Shown here piece by piece: positions 1-11,685 of a stretch of DNA of 64,000 nt (position 1 is the stretch's first letter; every line of letters begins with the position of its first letter). The stretch is from Platerodrilus igneus. Taxonomy: Eukaryota; Arthropoda; Insecta; Coleoptera; Lycidae. Where the stretch lies: assembly GCA_036346225.1 (NCBI GenBank), contig JARFIW010000999.1:1285001-1349000 (forward strand), read 5' to 3'. The notes beneath the pieces are model-generated. The model was given only the letters and a program-made list of their open reading frames with translations. It ran no database searches and had not been told where the DNA came from. The position numbers and the translations under genes were made by a program.

Positions 1-619
1 TGAAGGGCTTGTTTGGTTTGTCTGTATTTAAAATTTTGAGTTTGTGTGGATGGTCCTGCCTGACTCGTGATTTCAGTGTATGTGCAGTTAGTACTCTTTG
101 ATTCTGTTCTTTGTTCCACGTGTTCTTGTCTATGCGTATCCTGGTTGTTGTTCCCATCATGGTTAGTCCGCTCCATTTCTCGCCTTGGCATGTAACCCGT
201 ATTACAATTACGCCTAAAACCATTATTATAATTATTGTAGTTGCTCTATTGAAATTTCCCCCATAGTTGTGATTACTCCGTCGATAATTAACTCTGTCCA
301 TTTTCACACTTCTTTGTGTTCTCACAAAATTTACGGGTTGACTTCTGGTTCTACTTTCCACCCTACGGTTTAGTCCCAATTCATCATATCGCTGTAAATA
401 TTCCAGAAATACATCCTGGTCTATGATGTTTTGGAGTGCGATGTACTGTCTCACTTCCACCTCGAAATGCCTTGCCAAATATTTTATTATTTGCTTTTCC
501 TCTAAGGGAGGATCTAGTTGTTTTGCGATGCTAAATTTTCTTACTGCATACAATTTCCGGTTTATTCCTGTATCGTGATTATATTTACCCGTGATCAAAT
601 CATCTCTTACTTTATACTG
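1..619 (-). pseudogene. Retrotransposon gag, C-terminal part (continues off left edge)
   Basis: Read on the minus strand, this stretch continues the gag-like region to its right. Around 390-480 it encodes a hydrophilic helix-like segment (HFEVEVRQYIALQNI), followed by an Arg/Ser-rich stretch and an Asn/Arg-rich tail (RSNHNYGGNFNRA, then NYNNYNNGFRRN in a second frame). Such basic, Asn-rich tails are common at the end of retrotransposon gag proteins that lack a zinc knuckle. At least one frameshift lies near 235-245, and a stop separates it from the next open frame, so it is not intact. I see no reverse transcriptase; pol would lie beyond the window edge. The gag call is an inference from composition and context. 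Confidence 0.5.
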
Positions 620-1111
620 TTAGTTGTCATCCCAAAAGTGCCTTAAAATTTTTTTTCGAATTCCTGGAATGTTTCTAATTCGCTCTCTATTAAACCAAAC
701 CATATTTCTAAGCCCCCTTTTTAACATTGATCTTACTAAATTTAGTTTGTATTGCTCGTCCGTTGAGCCCTGTATTAACGTTTTAATATTGTTCATAAAT
801 AATTTTGGATTTAGCTTATTGTCTCCATAAAATTTTGAATATTGATCTATTGAAATGTTCGGTTGGTTTAACCTTATGGGTACCCTAGCATATTGTATCG
901 TATTCCTATCGAAGTTCTCGAAATCCGTTTTTAAATTTCCTAATTCCCTATTTACAGTTCTGAACCCTATCTCACAATTCCTTTCTACCTCTTGTACTTT
1001 TGCATCTAAATTCGTAAGTCTCCTGTTTGTCTCCCTCTCGCATGTCTCTTGGCTTGGTTTAACCCTTATACCTTTGTCCCTCACGTAATCGATGTCCACC
1101 ATAATCCTCAC
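620..1111 (-). pseudogene. Gag-like middle part, 163 codons
   Basis: An open frame of 163 codons on the minus strand. The first 75 residues form a charged, probably coiled-coil segment (heptad-like spacing in NRRLTNLDAKVQEVERNCE). The second half carries a capsid-like pattern: FYGDNKLNPKLFMNNIKTL followed by a Trp-containing segment (RNMVWFNRERIRNI) and a Phe-Trp end, resembling the gag retrotransposon domain in which a target sequence of that kind precedes a conserved Trp helix. It follows the 107-codon frame at 1182-1505 in the same direction, so both are probably one gag split by mutation. Alternative: two short natural gag ORFs. Family not determined. Confidence 0.5.
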
Positions 1112-1181
1112 AATTTTACTTTGTATCTGTACTATCTATCATTTCCGTGATCGTTTGATTTGTTTTCCTTAAACCATCGCT

Positions 1182-1505
1182 TCAAATCTTTATTTCCAAG
1201 TCTAACCTTTGCCCATTTTCATCAATTTTTCTTGCCATATTGTTCATGCTCTCTTTTGCTTCTTTTGGACCCTCATTTATTTGACTAATTACTTTATCAT
1301 GTTTATCCATCTTATCATTTAATGCTAATAAAATCGACATCATTTTTGATTCTTGTGAGGTTTGCTGTTCCTCGCTGTGGCTCCTTTCAAATATTCGCCC
1401 TGCAGCTTCAGTTTGTGTATCATGCAGGATTACACTTTCCAGGGATCCTATCTCCACCCCTTCATTTCTCAACGCTTCTTTAGCTTCCCGCATTCTTTTG
1501 TCCAT
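1182..1505 (-). pseudogene. Gag-like N-terminal part, 107 codons
   Basis: Minus-strand open frame starting MDKRMREAKEALRNEG, entirely hydrophilic, with long predicted helices and many Lys/Glu/Met. It lies directly downstream (in the direction of reading) of the repeated leader at 1615-1890 and upstream of the capsid-like frame at 620-1111. That is the expected place for the start of gag in an LTR retrotransposon. There is no domain I can name. The stop at 1182 and the 70-bp gap before the next Met suggest that the original gag frame is broken here. Confidence 0.45.
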
Positions 1506-1614
1506 TTTATTTGAATTATATTTACAATAAACCTTAAATATTAAATTGTACTTTTAAATTTATTTGTTGTTTGCCCGTAATTCCTAATTCTAATTAATAT
1601 ACAATTTTCAAGTT

Positions 1615-1890
1615 TTTCTAGCCCCTACGATTTTCGAGTCAAAATTTTTTTTTTGTTCTAGCCCTTACGCTTGGTCAGCCAATTTTCTATGCTACAATTT
1701 TTTTATTTCAGGCCTCTGCTATTGAATTGCCGGATTTCTTTTGTTCTAGCCCCTACGATAGAGTCGCCAAATAACTTTGTGGTATTTTAGTCCCACGTTC
1801 GGGTCGCCAAGTAACTTTTTGGTACTGATATTCTAGCCCTCCGTTGATGCGCTATATTCTTTCCGTTCTAGCCCCACGTTGTCGGCGTCA
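1615..1890 (-). repeat. Degenerate leader repeat with primer-site-like units
   Basis: Five to six imperfect copies of a unit read on the minus strand as GGCGAC-spacer-CGTnGGGGCTAGAAC, seen on the plus strand as TTCTAGCCCC-TACG-spacer-GTCGCCAA (near 1617, 1656, 1744, 1780, 1832 and 1865). The unit resembles the junction between an LTR and the tRNA primer-binding site of insect LTR elements. The block sits between a promoter-bearing LTR-like region and gag, so it is probably the 5' leader of the element on the left. Confidence 0.5.
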
Positions 1891-2353
1891 TATTTCTTTT
1901 TTTTTGACCAAGATTTGTATAATGACAAAGAAAAAATATATACACTGTACAGCTTAATATGATTCACTATTCGACAAAAATAAACCCCTCGATCGAGTAA
2001 TAATAATATCACTTTGTTTATCCCCAAAATTATAGCTCCTTTTAGTTAGTTTAAAGCCAGCAAAAATGACTCTGCACACTATTGGAAACACCTCTTGAAT
2101 GTTCAATGACTTTTCCCTTTTACGTAAATTTTCACGTATAAAAAGATTTTTGATGACTCTTTACACAATTATTCTGGTATAATAAAGAAAATAGTAAATG
2201 TTCAATAAAAAAGAAAATAATGACATGTTATTTAGATAATGTTCTGACCTGTAGTTTTCCTTGCGTGTCTTTTTGTTCTCCCTATTTTTGGATCTGCTAC
2301 GCGTGCTGTTGACCAGTACCCCTCGATTGCTTTCTGTTGAGTTTACTTGTTGA

Positions 2354-2360
2354 TTTTATA
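2354..2360 (-). promoter_or_regulatory. TATA box of the LTR-like region
   Basis: Minus-strand TATAAAA, followed after about 25 bases by a pyrimidine/A start context (CTCAACAG). Together with the downstream leader and gag it fits transcription of the left-edge retrotransposon. Not experimentally supported. Confidence 0.35.
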
Positions 2361-2509
2361 GTACCGCTTGGCCAAACACCCATTCAATGCTTAGAACAAT
2401 CCTCCGTTTTGTGCTCCGATGCGCAGATACAAACCAATATTTTTATGCAATTTTAGATCGATTTAGATTCGGATTTATTTGCAAATTTACGTTTATGTAC
2501 CAATCAAAA

Positions 2510-2645
2510 GTTTTCCCAGAGTTTTCCCAGATTTTAGCTTATTACCTATATTTTTCAGATTTCAGTTTATTACTTAGATTTCAGCTTATTACCTAAAGTT
2601 TTCCCAGATTTTAGCTTATTACTTAGAATTCAGCTTATTACCTAG
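2510..2645. repeat. Tandem array of about 22-bp units
   Basis: Repeated variants of CAGATTTTAGCTTATTACC and TTTTCCCAGA occur five or six times with small changes. Arrays like this are frequent in LTR U3 regions as enhancer-like repeats; here the role is inferred only from position next to the TATA box. Confidence 0.6.
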
Positions 2646-2919
2646 AGCCCTAAATTATAAATATTAAAATTATGTTTAATTAATAAGCTTTCACTTACGT
2701 TTTCCAGTTAACAGCAAAACTTCTCTCGCATATTTTTCACTATTATTTTAATTTCCAAATTTTTTATCTATACGTTGTTTTCATGCATGATTTGAGTATG
2801 ACTTGATTTAAAATATCTCAAAAATGAGAAGCTCTACAGAGATTAACCAAGAGTACCTTTTTTGTTGCAAATTGTATGAGGAATAATTATGAGTTTTAAT
2901 TTTTATAAAATACAGGGTG

Positions 2920-3208
2920 TATACATAGTATAGGTCAAAATTGATTGATAACCCAACATATTCTACGCCAATCGATTATTCTATTTTGTCGAAATGTAGT
3001 GTAATAATTTGTATTAGTAAATAACTAACGTGTACCTATTTTTAAGTAAAAGTCTCTACCCTAAATGAAAATATTCTAAAAATATGTATTTTTCAATATC
3101 ATCTCATCATCCTGTATAATAACGGAAACTGATATCTAACTTTTCTTGATAAATCGTCAAGATCTATATATTCCCCAATTTACGGTATTTTATTCTGAAA
3201 CACTCTGT
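2920..3208. mobile_element. Possible short inverted-repeat element (MITE-like)
   Basis: The stretch opens with TACAGGGTGTATACA and closes with ACACTCTGTATATG, which are imperfect inverse complements. The interior is AT-rich and has no coding capacity. Length about 290 bp. The inverted ends are short and imperfect and no target duplication was established. Confidence 0.3.
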
Positions 3209-3673
3209 ATATGCCGTGTTTGAAAAAAAAATATAAATAAGTTTACGAGAAAGATTTGAACTTATAACTTTCTAGTGATAATGACTGAGTTGTACGAAGT
3301 CGTAGAAGCGTCACAAAAAATCGCTCTACTTATTTTAGTTGAATTTCAACTTCGACGTCGAAATTTAGTTAAATTTTGACTTCGATCTCGAAATACCAAC
3401 AGGAATAAATTTTTGACTGTAAGCTACGAAGGCGTAGGAAGGGCAACAAAAAATCGTTCTACTTATTTTAGTTAAATTTCGACTTTGATGTCGAAATTTA
3501 GTTTAATGTCGACTTCGATCTCAAAATTTAATAAATTTCGACTTCGATGTCAAAATTTATTAAGTTTTAACTTCGATCTCAAAATTTATTAAATTTCGAC
3601 TTCGATGTCGAAATTTACTTATATTTCGAATTCTATCTCGAAATTTTGCTGGATTTTAACTTACAGTCAAAAG

Positions 3674-5369
3674 TACGAAGACGTAGAAGAGCCACAAAAA
3701 ATCGCTCACTTATTTTAGTAAAATTTCAACTTTGATGTCGAAATTTAGTTTAATGTCGACTTCGATCTCAAAATTTAATAAATTTCGACTTCGATGTCGA
3801 AATTTAGTTGAATTTCGACTTCGATGTCGAAATTTATTTAAATTTTGACTTCGATCTCGAAATTTATTAAATTTCGACTTCGATGTCGAAATTTACTTAT
3901 ATTTCGAATTCTATCTCGAAATTTTGCTGGATTTTAACTTACAGTCAAAAGTACGAAGGCGTAGAAGAGCCACAAAAAATCGCTCACTTATTTTAGTATA
4001 ATTTCAACTTTGATGTCGAAATTTAGTTTAATGTCGACTTCGATCTCAAAATTTAATAAATTTCGACTTTGATGTCGAAATTTATTAAGTTTTGACTTCG
4101 ATCTCAAAATTTATTAAATTTCGACTTCGATGTCGAAATTTACTTATATTTCGAATTCTATCTCGAAATTTTGCTGGATTTTAACTTACAGTCAAAAGTA
4201 CGAAGGCGTAGAAGAGCCACAAAAAATTGCTCACTTATTTTAGTATAATTTCAACTTTGATGTCGAAATTTAGTTTAATGTCGACTTCGATCTCAAAATT
4301 TAATAAATTTCGACTTCGATGTCGAAATTTAGTTGAATTTCGACTTCGATGTCGAAATTTATTAAATTTTGACTTCGATCTCGAAATTTATTAAATTTCG
4401 ACTTCGATGTCGAAATTTACTTATATTTCGAATTCTATCTCGAAATTTTGCTGGATTTTAACTTACAGTCAAAAGTACGAAGACGTAGAAGAGTCACAAA
4501 AAATCGCTCACTTATTTTAGTTTAATTTCGACATCGATGTCGAAATGTAGTTAAACTTTGACTTCGATCCCGAAATTTTATAAATTTCGACTTCGATGTC
4601 GAAATTTACTTATATTTCGAATCCTATCTCAAAATTTAGCTGGATTTTTAACTTACAGTGAAAAGTACGAAGGCGTAGAAGGGCCACAAAAAATCGCTCA
4701 TTTATTTTAGTTTAATTTCGACATCGATGTCGTAATTTAGTTTAATTTTGATTTCGATCTCGAAATTTATTAAATTTCGTCTTTGATGTCGAAATTTACT
4801 TATATTTTGAATTCTATCACGAAATTTTGCTGGATTTTTAACTTACAGTTAAAAGTACGAAGACGTAGAAGGGCCGCAAAAAATCGCTCTAATTTCAACA
4901 TCGATGTCGAAATTTAGTTTAATTTTGACTTCGAACTCGAAATTTATTAAATTCCGACTTCGATGTCGAAATTTAGTTAAATTTTAACTTCGATTTCGAA
5001 ATTTAGTTAAATTTCGACCTCCATCCAGAAATTTAGTTAAATTTTAACTTCGATTTCGAAATTTAGTTAAATTTCGACCTCCATCAAGAAATTTAGTTAA
5101 ATTTCGACTTCGATCTAGAAATACCAATGAATAAATTTTTGACTGTAAGTTACGAAGGCGTAGAAGGGCCACAAAAAATCGCTCTACTTATTTTAGTGAA
5201 ATTTCGACTTCAAAATCGAAATTTAGTTGAATTTCGACTTCGATGTCGAAATTTATTAAATTTTGACTTCGATCTCGAAATTTATTAAATTTCGACTTCG
5301 ATGTCGAAATTTACTTATATTTCGAATTCTATCTCGAAATTTTGCTAGATTTTAACTTACAGTCAAAAG
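3674..5369 (+). repeat. Higher-order satellite repeat, copy 1 (1,696 bp)
   Basis: Starts at the spacer TACGAAGACGTAGAAGAGCC. Spacer positions 3674, 3953, 4199, 4477, 4667, 4857 and 5153 recur with the same gaps in the next copy. The internal variants, such as the CGACCTCCATC pair near 5020-5090, are shared between copies. Confidence 0.9.
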
Positions 5370-7063
5370 TACGAAGACGTAGAAAAGCCACACAAAAATC
5401 GCTCACTTATTTTAGTAAAATTTCAACTTTGATGTCGAAATTTAGTTTAATGTCGACTTCGATCTCAAAATTTAATAAATTTCGACTTCGATGTCGAAAT
5501 TTAGTTGAATTTCGACTTCGATGTCGAAATTTATGTAAATTTTGACTTCGATCTCGAAATTTATTAAATTTCGACTTCGATGTCGAAATTTACTTATATT
5601 TCGAATTCTATCTCGAAATTTTGCTGGATTTTAACTTACAGTCAAAAGTACGAAGGCGTAGAAGAGCCACAAAAAATCGCTCACTTATTTTAGTATAATT
5701 TCAACTTTGATGTCGAAATTTAGTTTAATGTCGACTTCGATCTCAAAATTTAATAAATTTCGACTTCGATGTCGAAATTTATTAAGTTTTGACTTCGATC
5801 TCAAAATTTATTAAATTTCGACTTCGATGTCGAAATTTACTTATATTTCAATTCTATCTCGAAATTTTGCTGGATTTTAACTTACAGTCAAAAGTACGAA
5901 GGCGTAGAAGAGCCACAAAAATTGCTCACTTATTTTAGTATAATTTCAACTTTGATGTCGAAATTTGTTTAATGTCGACTTCGATCTCAAAATTTAATAA
6001 ATTTCGACTTCGATGTCGAAATTTAGTTGAATTTCGACTTCGATGTCGAAATTTATTAAATTTTGACTTCGATCTCGAAATTTATTAAATTTCGACTTCG
6101 ATGTCGAAATTTACTTATATTTCGAATTCTATCTCGAAATTTTGCTGGATTTTAACTTACAGTCAAAAGTACGAAGACGTAGAAGAGTCACAAAAAATCG
6201 CTCACTTATTTTAGTTTAATTTCGACATCGATGTCGAAATGTAGTTAAACTTTGACTTCGATCCCGAAATTTTATAAATTTCGACTTCGATGTCGAAATT
6301 TACTTATATTTCGAATCCTATCTCAAAATTTAGCTGGATTTTTAACTTACAGTGAAAAGTACGAAGGCGTAGAAGGGCCACAAAAAATCGCTCATTTATT
6401 TTAGTTTAATTTCGACATCGATGTCGTAATTTAGTTTAATTTTGATTTCGATCTCGAAATTTATTAAATTTCGTCTTTGATGTCGAAATTTACTTATATT
6501 TTGAATTCTATCACGAAATTTTGCTGGATTTTTAACTTACAGTTAAAAGTACGAAGACGTAGAAGGGCCGCAAAAAATCGCTCTAATTTCAACATCGATG
6601 TCGAAATTTAGTTTAATTTTGACTTCGAACTCGAAATTTATTAAATTCCGACTTCGATGTCGAAATTTAGTTAAATTTTAACTTCGATTTCGAAATTTAG
6701 TTAAATTTCGACCTCCATCCAGAAATTTAGTTAAATTTTAACTTCGATTTCGAAATTTAGTTAAATTTCGACCTCCATCAAGAAATTTAGTTAAATTTCG
6801 ACTTCGATCTAGAAATACCAATGAATAAATTTTTGACTGTAAGTTACGAAGGCGTAGAAGGGCCACAAAAAATCGCTCTACTTATTTTAGTGAAATTTCG
6901 ACTTCAAAGTCGAAATTTAGTTGAATTTCGACTTCGATGTCGAAATTTATTAAATTTTGACTTCGATCTCGAAATTTATTAAATTTCGACTTCGATGTCG
7001 AAATTTACTTATATTTCGAATTCTATCTCGAAATTTTGCTAGATTTTAACTTACAGTCAAAAG
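5370..7063 (+). repeat. Higher-order satellite repeat, copy 2 (1,694 bp)
   Basis: Matches copy 1 spacer by spacer (5650, 5898, 6170, 6360, 6550, 6847) with only scattered substitutions and small indels. A third partial copy begins at 7064 and diverges after about 200 bases. The low divergence means the 1.69-kb block was duplicated recently compared with the drift between 30-bp units. Confidence 0.9.
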
Positions 7064-8017
7064 TACGAAGACGTAGAAAAGCCACACAAAAATCGCTCAC
7101 TTATTTTAGTTAAATTTCAACTTTGATGTCGAAATTTAGTTTAATGTCGACTTCGATCTCAAAATTTAATAAATTTCGACTTCGATGTCGATATTTAGTT
7201 GAATTTCGACTTCGATGTCGAAATTTATTAAATTTTGACTTCGATCTCAAAATTTATTAAATTTCGACTTCGATGTCGAAATTTATTAAATTTTGACTTC
7301 GATCTCGAAATTTATTAAATTTCGACTTCGATGTCGAAATTTACTTATATTTCGAATTCTATCTCGAAATTTTGCTGGTTTTTAACTTACAGTCAAAAGT
7401 ACGAAGACGTAGAAGAGACACAAAAAATCGCTCACTTATTTTAGTTTAATTTCGACATCGATGTCGAAATGTAGTTAAACTTTGACTTCGATCCCGAAAT
7501 TTTATAAATTTCGACTTCGATGTCGAAATTTAGTTGAATTTCAAATTCGATGTCGAAATTTAGTTAAATTTTAACTTCGATTTCGAAATTTAGTTAAATT
7601 ACGACCTCCATCTAGAAATTTAGTTTAATTTCTACTTCGATCTCGAAATTTATTAAATTTCGACTTCGATGTCGAAATTTAGTTAAATTTAGACTTCGAT
7701 CTCGAAATACTAACAAGAATAAATTGTTGACTGTAACTTACGAAGGCGTAGAAGGGCCACAAAAAAATCGCTCTATTTATTTTAGTTGAATTTCGACTTC
7801 GATACCGAAATTTAATAAATTTCGACTTCGATGTCGAAATTTAGTTTAATTTCGACTTCGATCTCGAAATTTTTTAAATTTCGACTTCGATGTTGAAATT
7901 TAGTTAAATTTTGAATTCGATCCCGAAATTTCTTAAATTTCGACTTCTATGTCGAAAATTACTTATACTTCGATTTCTATTTCGAAATTTTGCTGGATTT
8001 TTAACTTACAGTCAAAA

Positions 8018-10550
8018 GTTTATTTTTGATGGTATTTCAAGATCAAAGTCGAAATTTAACTAAATTTCGAGATCGAAGTCGAAAATTAACTAAATTTCAA
8101 GATCGAAGTCGAAATTTAACTAAATTTCGACGTCGAAGTCCAAATTCAATAAATTTCGAGATCAAAGTCAAAATTAAACTAAATTTCGACATCAATGTCG
8201 AAATTAAACTAAAATAAGTGAGCGATTTTTTGTGGCTTTTCTACGCCTTCGTACTTTTGACTGTAAGTTAAAATCCAGCAAAATTTCGAGATAGAATTCG
8301 AAATATAAGTAAATTTCGACATCGAATTCGAAATTTAATAAATTTCGAGATCGAAGTCAAAATTTAATAAATTTCGACATCGAAGTCGAAATACAACTAA
8401 ATTTCGACATCGAAGTCGAAATTTATTAAATTTTGAGATCGAAGTCGACATTAAACTAAATTTCGACATCAAAGTTGAAATTATACTAAAATAAGTGAGC
8501 GATTTTTTGTGGCTCTTCTACGCCTTCGTACTTTTGACTGTAAGTTAAAATCCAGCATAATTTCGAGATAGAATTCGAAATATAAGTAAATTTCGACATC
8601 GAAGTCGAAATTTAATAAATTTCGAGTTCGAAGTCAAAATTAAACTAAATTTCGACATCGATGTTGAAATTAGAGCGATTTTTTGTGGTCCTTCTACGTC
8701 TTCGTACTTTTAACTATAAGTTAAAAATCCAGCAAAATTTCGTGATAGAATTCAAAATATAAGTAAATTTCGACATCAAAGTCGATATTTAATAAATTTC
8801 GAGATCGAAGTCAAAATTTAATAAATTTCGACATCGAAGTCGAAATACAACTAAATTTCGACATCGAAGTCGAAATTTATTAAATTTTGAGATCGAAGTC
8901 GACATTAAACTAAATTTCGACATCAAAGTTGAAATTATACTAAAATAAGTGAGCGATTTTTTGTGGCTCTTCTACGCCTTCGTACTTTTGACTGTAAGTT
9001 AAAATCCAGCATAATTTCGAGATAGAATTCGAAATATAAGTAAATTTCGACATCGAAGTCGAAATTTAATAAATTTCGAGTTCGAAGTCAAAATTAAACT
9101 AAATTTCGACATCGATGTTGAAATTAGAGCGATTTTTTGTGGTCCTTCTACGTCTTCGTACTTTTAACTATAAGTTAAAAATCCAGCAAAATTTCGTGAT
9201 AGAATTCAAAATATAAGTAAATTTCGACATCAAAGTCGATATTTAATAAATTTCGAGATCGAAGTCAAATTTAATAAATTTCGACATCGAAGTCGAATAC
9301 AACTAAATTTCGACATCGAAGTCGAAATTTATTAAATTTTGAGATCGAAGTCGACATTAAACTAAATTTCGACATCAAAGTTGAAATTATACTAAAATAA
9401 GTGAGCGATTTTTGTGGCTCTTCTACGCCTTCGTACTTTTGACTGTAAGTTAAAATCCAGCATAATTTCGAGATAGAATTCGAAATATAAGTAAATTTCG
9501 ACATCGAAGTCGAAATTTAATAAATTTCGAGTTCGAAGTCAAAATTAAACTAAATTTCGACATCGATGTTGAAATTAGAGCGATTTTTTGTGGTCCTTCT
9601 ACGTCTTCGTACTTTTAACTATAAGTTAAAAATCCAGCAAAATTTCGTGATAGAATTCAAAATATAAGTAAATTTCGACATCAAAGTCGAGATTTAATAA
9701 ATTTCGAGATCGAAGTCAAAATTTAACTAAATTTCGACATCGAAGTCGAAATTCAACTAAATTTCGACTTTGAAGTCGAAATTTCACTAAAATAAGTAGA
9801 GCGATTTTTTGTGGCCCTTCTACGCTTTCGTAACTTACAGTCAAAAATTTATTCATTGGTATTTCTAGATCGAAGTCGAAATTTAACTAAATTTCTTGAT
9901 GGAGGTCGAAATTTAACTAAATTTCGAAATCGAAGTTAAAATTTAATAAATTTCGACATCGAAGTCGAAATTTAATAAATTTCGAGATCGAAGTCAAAAT
10001 TAAACTAAATTTCGACATCAATGTTGAAATTAAACTAAAATAAATGAGCGATTTTTTGTGGCCCTTCTACGTCTTCGTACTTTTAACTGTAAGTTAAAAA
10101 TCCAGCAAAATTTCGTGATAGAATTCAAAATATAAGTAAATTTCGACATCAAAGTCGAGATTTAATAAATTTCGAGATCGAAGTCAAAATTTAACTAAAT
10201 TTCGACATCGAAGTCGAAATTCAACTAAATTTCGACTTTGAAGTCGAAATTTCACTAAAATAAGTAGAGCGATTTTTTTGTGGCCCTTCTACGCCTTCGT
10301 AACTTACAGTCAAAAATTTATTCATTGGTATTTCTAGATCGAAGTCGAAATTTAACTAAATTTCTTGATGGAGGTCGAAATTTAACTAAATTTCGAAATC
10401 GAAGTTAAAATTTAACTAAATTTCGACATCGAAGTCGAAATTTAATAAATTTCGAGATCGAAGTCAAAATTAAACTAAATTTCGACATCGATGTCGAAAT
10501 TAAACTACAATAAGTTAGTGATTTTTTGTGGCCGTTCTACGCCTTCGTAG
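8018..10550 (-). repeat. Inverted arm of the satellite with 0.45-0.47-kb repeats
   Basis: Every spacer is now the inverse complement (for example TGAGCGATTTTTTGTGGC). Three copies of a ~452-bp unit are marked by GTGGTCCTTCTACG at 8685, 9139 and 9590. Two copies of a ~469-bp unit are marked by GTGGCCCTTC at 9811 and 10280. The arm is shorter than the left arm and has a different higher-order period, so it has been amplified on its own since the inversion. Confidence 0.9.
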
Positions 10551-11685
10551 AGTTGCTTCGCCAACCGAACCACCGGTGCTGGTAATTCAATTGGAGAGAT
10601 GTACAAATTTAAATTGTGTACTTGACTATTTTATGAACCTAACCTTTGGTTACGTTGGACATTTTCATATCAAAGTTGTTGGAGTTAAGAGAATACGAAC
10701 GGTTCTTTTCATTTAAATTCCACATATTTTAGTAAATTAAAAAGTAATAGAAGGGGATGCGGAGCTCGCTTCATAGTTTATTCTATTATTCACAAATTGA
10801 AGGAAAATATTTTTAGATTAGGGTTTTTACCAAGTAATAGATACTTCAAAAGTATTCCAAACAAATTCATATTTAAACAACACCCCTTAATTCAATAACA
10901 CAACTGCAAATTCAATTATTTCAAGATATTTTACCAGGCTCATATTTTGCAAACTTAATGAGGTTTAATTTGGGCCAGCGGGCGTGTTTTGTTTTAAACA
11001 AACGCGGGTCCTTAATACAATTTGAAGTTTTTACATTACAATTCAATTAGACGTCATATAACACTCACACATTTCCTTTCAGCGAAACCACTAACACCAA
11101 CCAAATCTGCATGCATTTGCATAACATCCGGTGATTTGGAGTAGAAATGAGTTGGACGCATTTCAACTAACGCCCGCGGCATTATTTGGTGAATCAACTC
11201 GAACTAATCTCATAGACAATTTGATCAAATTGCGTTTCAATAATCGAGCCATTATGTTCTTTGATATTTGATATAATTTTAAAGTCGAAGTGAACGAAGG
11301 AAATATCTTCGTGGTGGTAGAGACAGGATAAAATTAATGTCTGGATCTTGCCGTTGCGGATTTAGAGGAGGAAAATTATTTATGATCCAATTATATATCA
11401 ATCTTATACAGAAACGGTTTAGTATTCAGCTTTAAGGGATGTAAAGTAGGGTGATTTGTACGCGTTTAGAATTTTTTGTATTTTTCTTTTGAGTGGGATC
11501 ATTTAAATGTCCGGTGAGTTGAGTTTCTTTTGCAAGACGAACGTTGTTAAAAAGGAAAATCCATTACGACCTAATAGGTAATCGGTGTAAAAAATTTTTT
11601 TTAAGAATTTTGCAGTTACTCATACTAAGTACAATTGTTTTTCTCCTAGCCTGCATTAGTCTTTATAGAAAAATACCAAATTAAC
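10551..11685. other. No gene recognised
   Basis: Unique-looking AT-rich sequence after the satellite. A 62-codon frame at 10528-10716 overlaps the satellite edge and has no recognisable feature. I see no RNA gene, repeat or element end here. Confidence 0.5.

Larger units (their letters stand above)
1891..2700 (-). other. Probable 5' LTR of the left-edge retrotransposon
   Basis: This interval lies upstream of the leader repeats in the direction of reading, and holds a TATA box on the minus strand and an array of about 22-bp repeats. These are typical U3/R contents. LTR ends could not be fixed because no second copy is inside the window. Confidence 0.35.
3290..10550. repeat. Satellite array of a self-complementary ~30-bp motif
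   Basis: About 7.2 kb made of variants of AATTTCGAC-TTCGAT-GTCGAAATT, whose 9-base arms are exact inverse complements around a six-base loop. Runs of 4-9 such motifs alternate with a conserved non-palindromic spacer that reads ACAGTCAAAAGTACGAAGG and CACAAAAAATCGCTC in the left arm. Left of about 8,018 the spacer reads in the plus direction; right of it all spacers are inverted. The short open frames across it only translate the repeat and are not genes. The array ends near 10,545, where unique sequence begins. Confidence 0.95.

Noticed and set aside
5342..5545. Open frames within the satellite (also 8026-8217 and 9271-9504)
   Set aside because: They translate the repeat itself into low-complexity Arg/Lys/Phe/Asn strings; other units of the same repeat carry stops.
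3290..10550. CRISPR-like array
   Set aside because: There are no unique spacers; all parts are repeated, the context is eukaryotic and there are no cas genes.
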